The translations under genes and the position numbers were made by a program. Positions 48,533-58,009 of a DNA stretch of 64,000 nt are shown piece after piece. Within the stretch, counting starts at the first letter, position 1. Every line of letters starts with the position of its first letter. Source of the DNA: Cymodocea nodosa (Eukaryota; Streptophyta; Magnoliopsida; Alismatales; Cymodoceaceae); NCBI GenBank assembly GCA_036874045.1, contig CM072336.1:21341501-21405500 (forward strand), read 5' to 3'. A model generated the notes under the pieces. That model had not been told where the DNA came from, searched no databases, and saw only the letters and a list, made by a program, of their open reading frames with translations.

Positions 48533-48543
48533 AATATAAAAGA
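48533..48543 (+). promoter_or_regulatory. TATA-like box of LTR copy 1
   Basis: AAATATAAAAG, followed by a purine-rich AGAAGAAAAAGAAG leader. The same placement is seen in copy 2 (AAATATAAAAG near 51214). Copy 3 has AAATACAAAAG in the corresponding place on the minus strand. Confidence 0.6.
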
Positions 48544-49733
48544 AAAGAAGAAAAAGAAGTAAAGGTGTGTGTGTGATCGATGGACGGCTAGTGTGTACAG
48601 AGGAGGAGCACCAAGCTTTCTGTAGGTAGTATCGGCAATTCTCCAAAGTACCATATCAACCATCGTTACCACCACACCATCACCACACCATCACCATCAC
48701 CACCACAATCACCAACCATCGGAGGTCTGTGAGGATACTTTCTTAATGTCGGGTCGATTCCGAGCCAAACATAGTGTTTGACAACCACTGTGAGGAGTGA
48801 TCACGTCGCGGGAAGGGAAGCCATTTTCACCAAGCACCGACTCATATTTCAGGAGATCGTAAAGCTTCTAGCCTTGACTTCAGGTTGATGCCTGTATGCT
48901 AAAGAGGAGATCATCTTGCAATTCTAGACTCGTGATTCTATAGGGAGAGGAGACAGAATTGTAAGTGGTTTAATTTTCAATGGTGTAATCGTGTCGTATG
49001 TAGTGACGAAAGTATTTAATGTCGATTGAGATTACTTTACATTTCACATTTCGCTCATTTTCATGTTCATATTAAAACAAAAATACCAAAAACAACTTAT
49101 CTGTGTTTGTATTTTGTATTCGAATGTTGTATTGTTTGTGTTTTATCGTGATTAATGTTATCTTTGTCAGTGTTGTAATTATTTATGTTTGTTTTAGTTT
49201 TACAGTTTACTGAAATTGGTTCATTCAAAAGACTTAAAGATTTTAATGGTTACTGTTTGAATTATCTGAATGTTAGTATTGCTTAATGATAAATCTAGTG
49301 TTTACTAACATTAAAGAGCTTAATTGATGTTATTTACAATATGTGGAACCGCCCAATGGTTGGCCGAATTCCTCTGTAAATAGCAGTATTAAAAAGAAAA
49401 GACAGGCTCGTGAAGTTAACTTAAGTCCACAAGGTTAGTCCATTGAGTTAGCTATAACTCAACGAACTTTATCTATTGAGTTAACTGTAATTCAACGGAG
49501 AGCTTATTGAATATATAAATTTGATTGTTAACAAACGGACAGTTCTAAACTCTTAAGCAATTCCCTGTGGGATCGACCTGTACTTGCACATTGATACAAT
49601 AGACACTGTGCACTTGCAGTTAAAGTATAAATTGGAATTAATATCTAAATTGTATTAAAGGTTGTTTGTTTACTTCTAAAAGAAAAAGAATAGGTATAAA
49701 GATAAATTAACTAAGTAAAAATAGAAGTTAACA

Positions 49734-50412
49734 AATCATAATTTTTCTGGTGCATTGTTGGAGATCCAACCAAGTTTTTTGGTGTCGTGCTGGGTAACCG
49801 AACATCCCACTTCTCATTTGCATGAGTAAAAGTTTTTTTCTTGTAAAAGTTCAGCTTAAAATTAATTGGTAATGAGTGGTAAGTCTTATATAATATAAAC
49901 TCGAACTTTTACTCAATACACTATCTTATTTGCATTTTCTTTATATATATATGCCAATGAGCACAAAAAAGTTTGACTTAAAATTAATTAACATTAAGTG
50001 ATGGGTCCTATATTATAAAATCTCAAATTCTCTTTCTTTTTTATTAGACTTGTACTCAACTTGTTTATGACTTATTTATTTGCCAATAAGTGCGAACTTA
50101 CTTAGATACCATGCAAAAGTTTAATTTAAAATCAATTAATAGTAATAGGTGGATTTTACATCATATAAGTTTAGATTTGTTTCTTTTCTACTAATATAGA
50201 ACTTTTACTCAACACTCTCGACATGTTAAAACTTTGGGGTTCTAATCTAAAGATTGACATTACATTTAAATCTTTTACATGTTGTTCTTGTGTACAATAG
50301 AGTAATTAATGTAGAATATTCTTTCCTTGTTGATTTTTCGTGCTTGTGGTTATGATTTCCATGAATGTGGCCTTAGGTGCAACACGTAGTCTTCTGCAAA
50401 GCAAACTATGTA
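49734..50412 (+). other. Spacer between LTR copies 1 and 2, with PBS and tandem repeat
   Basis: Begins with the Asp-type PBS-like sequence near 49782. It continues with three tandem copies (about 49846-50225) of a 120-150 bp unit holding AAAAGTTYARYTTAAAATYAATTAATARTAA and GAACTTTTACTCAAYAC-like blocks. The unit does not look coding. Confidence 0.65.
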
Positions 50413-52362
50413 TGCTTAGAATGAAAAAGTGCATAATATTAATGGTTAAATGATGGTTAATTGCATAATATTTAGCTTATCATAAGAGAATTAAGCCATT
50501 ATGTTATAATTGCACTATTATATGCTTTAATGAAGGAATCTACATAATTTCAGGGAATTAATATTAATTAAGTATATTTTTGAACTATCGGTGAGTTGCA
50601 AGATTTTAATTCCTAAGTATCCAAATTTTCTGGTATTTCAGAGAGTTATATTTAATGTATCGGACAATATGTTTTAAATGAATATTTTATTATTTCCTGG
50701 AGTACACGTGTTGAAACATTAATGCATGACCTAAGTGAATTTTTGATAAGTTATCTATTAACTATTGAAATGCATCTGAACATCGGATAGTTAGATTTGT
50801 AAGTATCCGAAATAGCTTTTTATCATAAAACTACTTGAGGACACGTGTCACGTTTTGGAAACTTGACTTAAGTTATCTTTCGAAAGGTTAGGTGCTAACT
50901 ATCCGAAATGCATATAAGTTTCGGATACTTATAGTAGTAACTATCGAAAACATCTGAACTTATTATTTCTTTATTGCATGTGTTTTATAATTAAATCAAT
51001 GAAGTAAGTCTGTTGAGTTATCTGTAACTCCACGGACCATTTATTTTCTAATATGCTACTATAGTAGTTATAGAAATAGGACATTTGAAAGAAAACCATG
51101 ATTGCATGTATCACGCAGGAATTCATTCGTGGAAGGAAGAAAAAATCACCATCGTTGATATGAATGAAGGAAATCCAAACGATCATCTAAGTAGAAGTAG
51201 TTACTACAGAAAGAAATATAAAAGAAGAGGAGAAAGATGAAGAGTGTATGTGTGTGGAGGTGGAGAACCGCGCTAACTACAGGCAGCGTCGGAAGTTCCC
51301 TGAAGCTCCACACTACCACCAAAATCACCAACCATCGGAGATCTATGAGGATACTTTCCTGATGTTGGGTCAATTCCGAGCCAAACACGGTGCTTGACAA
51401 CCATTGTGAGAAGTGATCGCGTCGCGGGAAGGGAAGCCATTTTCACCAAGCACCAACTCATATCTCAAGAGATCGTAAAGCTTCTAGCCTTGGTTTCGGG
51501 TTGATGCCAGTATGCTGAAGAGGAGATCATTTTACAATTTTGGACTCGCGATTCTATAGGAAGAGGAGACGAGATTGTAAGTGATTAAGTTTTCAGTGGT
51601 GTAATCGTGTCGCATGTAGTGACAGAAGTATTTACTGTCGATAGAGATTCTTACATTTCACTTTTCATTCATCTTCAGGAACATATCAAAACAAAAATAC
51701 CAAAAACAACAAATTATCTATGTTTACATTTAGTATTTAAGTGTTGTAGTGCTTGTTTTGTATCGTGATTAATATTATCATTGTCAATTTTGTGAGTGTT
51801 TTATATTTGTTTGATTTAGAAAATAAAAAATAGTTTTACAATGTACTGAAATTGATTCGTTCCAGATACTTAAAGATTTTAATGGTTACTGTTTGAAATA
51901 TCTGAATGTTAGTATTGCTTAATGATAAATCTAATATTAACTAACATTAAAGAGCTTAATTGATATTATTTACAATATGTGGAACTATCCAATGGTTGAC
52001 CGAATTCCTTTGTAAATAGCAGTATTTAATTGGAAAGATAGCCTCGTGGAGTTAACTTAAGTCCACAAGATTAGTCTGTTGAGTTAGCCATAACTCCACG
52101 AACTAAATCCGTTGTGTTAATTGTAACTCAACGGAGTGCTTACTGAACACATATACTCCAATATAAAAATCAAAATAGTACACAATTCTTACTCAATCTC
52201 TGTGGGATCGACCTATACTTGCACATAAATATAATATACACTGTTCACTTATAATTAAAATACAAATTGGAATTAATATCTAATTTGTGTGAAAGGTTGT
52301 TTGTTTACTTTTAAAAGTAATTATTGATATAAGCATAAACAAGTTAAAAACAGAAGTTAACA
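50413..52362 (+). mobile_element. Two-kilobase LTR, copy 2
   Basis: Begins TGCTTAGAATG and ends AAGTTAACA. It is colinear with copy 1 (GTGCATAATATTAATGG at 50430, TATA-like box near 51214, shared U5 sequence up to AAACAGAAGTTAACA), but with a shorter U3 array. No PBS follows; at its right edge sits unrelated sequence containing a Harbinger ORF1-like fragment. It therefore looks like a solo or truncated LTR. Confidence 0.75.
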
Positions 52363-52399
52363 ACCCCAAACAATGTACAAAGGATTAATAATTAAATTA

Positions 52400-52800
52400 A
52401 TGATTGATGTCAAATCTAAACATATTGTGAACATTATAGCATTCATGCATGTAATTTTTAAATCTTTATTTTATCATTTAGTCAAAGTCATTGTCATACT
52501 TATTTCAATGATGTACTTTTGAAACAATGTATATTCTAATGATGTGCTTATCATACTTATTTCAATTGAAAGTCTTAATAACAGTGACAAATTCAAAGCA
52601 ATGACTTTGTTAGAAAAAAAATTAACAAAACAATTTTTAAGCATTCCAACAGAAATGAGGGTAGAATAGATAGAGTATCATAATTCATGAATATCCTTTG
52701 TTGTTATTAAGTAATGTTAAACAATGTGATGAACTTTATTATTATGGTAAATGTTTGGGTTTTTAGGTGGCACTAGAGAACTTGTTTAGTTCCCCAGCAA
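52400..52800 (+). mobile_element. Harbinger ORF1-like fragment between inverted LTRs
   Basis: At 52555-52680 the plus strand reads LNNSDKFKAMTLLEKKL followed by FLSIPTEMRVE, a pattern similar to KLFLSLSKEMCHE in H1. It suggests the C-terminal part of a Harbinger ORF1. The matching transposase tail reappears at 54844, directly past the inverted LTR, so LTR copy 3 appears to be inserted in this second Harbinger element. Confidence 0.5.
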
Positions 52801-52812
52801 CGACGCTAGAAA
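52790..52812 (-). other. Primer binding site of LTR copy 3
   Basis: On the minus strand TAGCGTCGTTGCTGGGGAAC closely matches the plant Asp-type PBS TGGCGCCGTTGCCGGGGA. It lies just past the LTR end, separated by a short linker containing AACAAGTTTTC. It fixes the orientation of copy 3 as a 5' LTR pointing left. Confidence 0.75.
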
Positions 52813-52827
52813 ACTTGTTTGTGTATT

Positions 52828-54843
52828 TGTTAACTTCTGTTTTTAACTTATTTAATTTGTCTTTATGCTTATATCAATAATTTCTTTTAGAAATAAACAA
52901 ACAACCTTTCACACAAATTAGATATTAATTCCAATTTGTATTTTAACTACAAGTGTACAGTGTATTATATTTGTGTGTAAGTACAGGTCGATCCCATAGA
53001 GAATTGAGTAAGAATTGTGTATTGTTCCATTTTTTTATATTAGAGTTAATGTGTTCAATAATCACTCCATTGAGTTACAGTTAACACAACAGACTAAGTT
53101 CGTGGAGTTATGGCTAACTCAATGAACTAATCTTGTGGACTTAAGTTAACTCTACGAGCCTATCTTTCTAGTTTAATACTGCTATTTACAAAGGAATTCG
53201 ACCAACCATTGGGTGGTTCCACAGATTGTAAATAACATCAATTAAGCTCTTTAATGCTAGTTAATATTAGATTTATCATTAAGCAATACTAACCTTCAAA
53301 TATTTCAAACATTAACCATTAAAATCTTTAAGTATCTAGAACAAATCAAATTTAGTAATCTGTAAAACTATTTTCTATTTTCTGAATCAAACAAACATAA
53401 AACATTCATAATATTGACAATGATAACTTTAATAATGATACAAAACAAACAATACAACACTTAAATACTAAATATAAACACAGATAAGTTGTTGTTTTTA
53501 GTATTTTTGTTTTGAGATGTTCATGAAAATGGGTGAAAGGTTAATGTAAAAATCTCTATCGATAGTAAATACTTCTGTCACTACATGCAACGCGATTACA
53601 CCACTGAAAACTTAATCACTTACAATCCTGCCTCCTCTCCCTATAGAATTGTGAGTCCAGAATTGTAAGATGATCTCCTCTTCAGCATACTAGCATCAAC
53701 CCAAAACTAAGGCTAGAAGCTTTACGATCTCCTGAGATATGAGTCGGTGCTTGGTGAAAATGGCTTCCCTTCCCGCGACGCAATCACTCTTCATAGTGGT
53801 TGTCAGGCACCGTGTTTGGCTCGGAATCGACTCGACATTAGGAAATTATCCTCACAGACCTACGATAGTTGGTGATTATGGTAATGTTGGTGATGTTGAT
53901 GAATTGTTAGTGATGGTGTGGATGCTTCAGTGAACTTCCAACGTTGCTTGCAATTAACGCGGTCCTCCACCTTTACACACACTGCCACACACCGCCAAAC
54001 ACACTTTCTTCATTTTTTCTCCTCTTCTTTTGTATTTCTTCAGTAGTAACTGCTTCTACTTTAGATGATAGGTTGGATTTCCTTCATTCAGAACAACGAT
54101 GGTGATTTCTTCTTCCTTCCACGAGTGAATTCCTACGTGATATGTGCAATCGTGGTTTTCCTTCAAATGTCTTGTTTCTGTAATCGCTATAGTGGCATAT
54201 TAGAAAATAAATGGTCCGTGGAGTTACAGATAACTCAACGGACTTACTTCGTTGATTTAACTATAAAACACGTGCAATAAAGAAATAAGCTACTAACATA
54301 ACGTGTTACCTTAGTGTGTATTCATGTAACTCAATGCGTACAGTTATGCTAACTTAACGAGTTAAACATGTGCATCTCACGTGATATACTAAAGTATTTA
54401 AATTCAATATGCACATAATTCTAATTTAACAAGTTCAGATATTTCGAACACTTACGAACCTAACTATCTGATGCCCAAATGCATTTCGAATAGTTAACAG
54501 ATAACTTACCGAAAATCTAGTTAAGTCATGCATTATGATTTCAACACGTGTACTTCAGGAAATAATAAAATATTCTTTAAAACATAACTGTTTAATACAT
54601 TAAACATAACTCTCTGAAATAATAGAGAATTCGAATACTTAAGAATTTCACAGCCTGTAATTTACCGACAATTCAGAAATATACTAAATTAACATTAATT
54701 CCCTGAAATTATGCAGATTCTTTCATTAAAGCATATAACAGTGAAATTATAACATAATGGCTTAATTCTCATATGATAAGCTAAATATTATGCAATTAAC
54801 CATCATTTAACCGTTAATATTATGCACTTTTTCATTCTAAACA
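52828..54843 (-). mobile_element. Two-kilobase LTR, copy 3 (inverted)
   Basis: A 2.0-kb reverse-oriented copy of the LTR. On the minus strand it runs from TGTTTAGAATG (54843) to GTTAACA (52828). It matches copy 2 over nearly its whole length apart from an extra stretch of about 150 bp at 54287-54438. Beyond 54843 the sequence switches directly to Harbinger transposase, which gives a sharp insertion boundary. Confidence 0.85.
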
Positions 54844-55580
54844 AGTGAAGATTGTGATAGCTTGCTTTCTACTATACAATTTTATATGTAGAGTTGATAG
54901 AGCAGATTTATTAGAAGATCTAGAAGATGAGTTAGCTAAATTTGATCTAGAAAATAAATAAATTTGAATTACTTAAGACGAGTTTTCACAAATGAATAGT
55001 ACATTAGAAATGACATAAGAGCAAAGAAAACAAATAGCAGATGAAATGCATGACAACATGAAGACTACTATGTGGGATGGACATGACTTTTAAATCATTT
55101 CATATGTAACTTTGTCATATTGTTATATTACAATACTTGAACATTTGTTTCCCAAGAATTTTATTCATATGTTGGATGTTAGTTAATAATTTTGAAATGT
55201 AATTGTTTGTAAGATGTTATGTTCAAATAGGTAATAAACAACACAACTTTTTTTTAATTTGTTTATGAAAATATTAATAAATAAAAATAAGAAGAATTGA
55301 TATCTTTTCTTAAAATATAAGTATTATGAAGTGAAGAAATAGAGTAAATAAAAAATAATTATTATAATACTTTGATTAAAAAAATATAATTCAATTCTGA
55401 ACATTTCCTCCAGTACAAACCTCTTCCTAGGAATCTTAACTTTTCTCACTTTCTAAGCCATGTATAAACATCACAAATTTTCTCAAAAATCTTAACTTTC
55501 TAATTCACAAGAATCTGGACTTTCCATTTCTTTCATTTTTGAACTTTTAGACATGCATAAACACCCCCTTGGGGGAGTTT
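54844..55580 (+). mobile_element. PIF/Harbinger remnant (H2), transposase tail and right end
   Basis: 54844-55095 encodes VKIVIACFLLYNFICRVDRA, DLLEDLEDELAKFDLENK and, after stops, EQRKQIADEMHDNMKTTMWDG, a Harbinger transposase C-terminus parallel to H1. Repeated subterminal blocks (CTTAACTTTCT, TTTCCATTTC) lead to the terminus AACACCCCCTT at about 55577, followed by another terminus-like GGGGGAGTTTGTG. Confidence 0.75.
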
Positions 55581-55825
55581 GTGCCTCCTAGAATTTTAGA
55601 AAATGGAGGAAAAGAAATGTTCAAAAATTACATGTTGCATTTGTGCCTTTTGGAATCTTGAGAAAATTTTGAAAGTCTTTCCTTTGTATAAAAGGGTAAG
55701 AATTCCAAGGATCCTACAACCTTCTCTTCAAAATCACAACGCCTCTTTCCTCTTTGGAGTGATTGCAACCTTTTCTCTAATGCGACATAAGCCTCCTTCA
55801 AACCCTACAACCTAACTTTCTCCTT
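55580..55825 (+). mobile_element. Truncated element with a GGGGGAGTTTGTG terminus
   Basis: Starts with GGGGGAGTTTGTGCCTCC and resembles the block at 45912-46020 (GGGGGGTTTTGTG, then similar CTTGGGAATTCC-like text). It is cut by the SIRE LTR at 55826. It probably represents one end of a further PIF/Harbinger-type non-autonomous element. Confidence 0.45.
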
Positions 55826-57513
55826 TGTAGGATCGTATGGCTACACAAGAGGGGGGTGAATTGTGTATCTTTAATATTTTCTAAAATATAATTGAAACTT
55901 TTGTAGGATCGTATGGTTACACAAGAGGGGGGTGAATTGTGTATTTTTAATATTTTCTGAAATATAATTGAAACTTTAAAACTCAAAAACAAGTCAAGAC
56001 ATTGTTTTAATAAAATCATTTTTATTCAAGGTTTCAATTACAATATACAATTCAATTCTCCTCAGAAATTGTAGATGCAATTATATTTTGATACCATGTA
56101 TCATCTAAACAATTTCATAACTACAAACAGAGAAAACTAATTTGCAGAATTTAAAACTTTTCTCCCTGTTTGAGATCTTTCTTCTTCTTCTTTTTCTTCT
56201 TCAGCAATTCTTCAGTGACGAATAATTGTCTTTTCATGCTTCATCGAATTTACTTTCTTCTGATACTTCAAATCTTCAGTGACGAAAATCTTACCTTTTT
56301 ATGCTTCACTGAACTTCCTTCCACTTGAGAGATTTTTCCCGAAGAGGTGTTTTTGATCCCTGAAAAGATTTTTCTTTTGGTGTGCATGGATGGTTTGATC
56401 CTTGAAAAGATTTTTCTTTTTGTGTGAAAGGATAAATTGATCAACGAGAATTCTATGCCTTTTATACTGTATCTTCATTTCGTGCATATCCTTCACGTTT
56501 AACCATTACCAGTTTTCCACTTCTCCACGTCTTTTCTTTTTCCTTCATCGAAACACACACGTTCTAACCCAAGTTTATATTTCGAATTTTCTTTAATCAT
56601 CAGTCCTGGATCTCTGAAAAATTTCCTACAAAATAAACTTTCTTGTCTAAAAATTTTTCATCAGTGTAATAAGAAGTTATTACTTTAATGTTAACTAAAC
56701 GAGTAACACAAGTATATATATAACTTAACGTTTCTAACTTAACGAGTTCCTCATGTGCCATTTCACGTGACAAGTACTGTAGCTAACTCAACGAACTAAG
56801 TCCGTGGTGTTATGCTATTTCAACGAACCATCTCCATTGTGTTATGATAACTCAACGAACCATTTCCGTTGTGTTATGATAACTCAACGAATCAGTAATA
56901 AACAAATGTTTTTATAATAAGAATTTTACCACGTGCAAAAAATAACAACTTAAGTTTATAACGCTAACCTAACGCGTTGCCTTAGTGTTCAATATAGCAA
57001 CTCAACGCGTTTAGTTATGTTAACTTAACGAGTTAAACATGTGCACCTCACGTGATACAATACAACATTCTTAACTTATAATTTCACCACGTGTATAACA
57101 CTAACTTAACGAGTTCGTCTCTTCTTTTACTCACTAACTTAACAAGTAATCACGTGACCTATTTTAACCTTTAAGCCTCTAACTTAATGAGTTCTCATGT
57201 GACCTCTATACAAACAAAACTCTAACTTAACGAGTTGTCTAAACGTATACTGTTCATGATACAGAAGATATAACATTAAAACATATCATGATTTTCAATA
57301 AAAACACACGTTAACTTAACGTTTAGCTAAATGAGAAATTAATGCAACGAAACGACTAGTTATTAACTTCAGATCCAATACAAACAAGTATTTATATCAG
57401 TAAACTTTTTCTGTATTAATTGATGATTTTAATTTCTTTTCACAAGCAATAGTAATTGAGAAAATATGATTATTTTCATTCAGCACACATCATCAAAACA
57501 AAAATACTCAACA
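55826..57513 (-). repeat. 3' LTR of the SIRE-type element
   Basis: On the minus strand it starts TGTTGAGTATTTTTG next to the polypurine tract and ends ACGATCCTACA, 1688 bp. The distal 76 bp are tandemly duplicated (55826-55901 and 55902-55977; differences are few). The interior has four or more TAACTTAACGAGTT motifs (as written on the plus strand: 56735-56748, 57021-57034, 57102-57115, 57223-57236), plus TAACTCAACGAA repeats near 56780-56890. Confidence 0.9.
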
Positions 57514-57540
57514 ATCTCCCCCTTTTTGATGATGACAAAA
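57514..57540 (-). other. Polypurine tract of the SIRE-type element
   Basis: On the minus strand TTTGTCATCATCAAAAAGGG then GGGAGAT directly precedes the LTR start, a near-invariant arrangement in SIRE/Maximus elements. Confidence 0.9.
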
Positions 57541-58009
57541 CCATATTAAATCAATTATGAAATATGTTTAACTCAACAAAGCACCTTCGTTGGGTTAACT
57601 TTTAATTCAACAAACTTGTTTGTTGACTTAAGTTTACTTAAGCTTATTTCTATTGTTTGTGTAAATTTTACCTCTCAGAACTAAAACTCTCAGATGTCAA
57701 TAATTATATAAGTATCAGTTTTCTAATTATCATCTATCAGATTACAATAACCATTTAAATAACATCTCCTTTTATAATATATATATGCAATTAAGATCAT
57801 AATCATCTTTTTATAATATTTCTCCCCCTTTTTGTCATTAATCAAAAAGATAATTACAGAGAATATATATATGTATATAAGAGAATTACAACAACGATTT
57901 CTATAAACAAGAATAATAATTGAACACATTTACAGAAAAATGTATTATTCAATGAATCAAACAAGTAATACAAACATTACATTTTGTATTCAGAAACAAA
58001 CAAAAATAG
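57541..58009 (-). other. Spacer between env-like ORF and polypurine tract
   Basis: AT-rich, with no recognisable coding domain. A second short stretch reading TCTCCCCCTTTTTGTCATTA on the plus strand (57821-57840) is a near copy of the polypurine tract region. Confidence 0.6.

Larger units (their letters stand above)
47518..49733 (+). mobile_element. Two-kilobase LTR, copy 1
   Basis: This 2.2-kb block begins TGTTTAGAATG and ends GTTAACA, and is repeated twice more in the window (50413-52362 direct, 52828-54843 inverted). A TATA-like box AAATATAAAAG lies near 48533-48543, placing U3 at about 47518-48560. Downstream, at 49782-49802, TGGTGTCGTGCTGGGTAACC resembles the Asp-type PBS TGGCGCCGTTGCCGGGGA used by many plant Ty3/gypsy elements. 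That PBS suggests a Ty3/gypsy Tat or Athila-type origin, but no coding domain confirms it. Confidence 0.7.

Noticed and set aside
48650-48720. CAC/CAT-rich repeats in LTR copy 1 as a possible His-rich coding exon
   Set aside because: Not conserved as a frame in copies 2 and 3; simple trinucleotide drift explains it.
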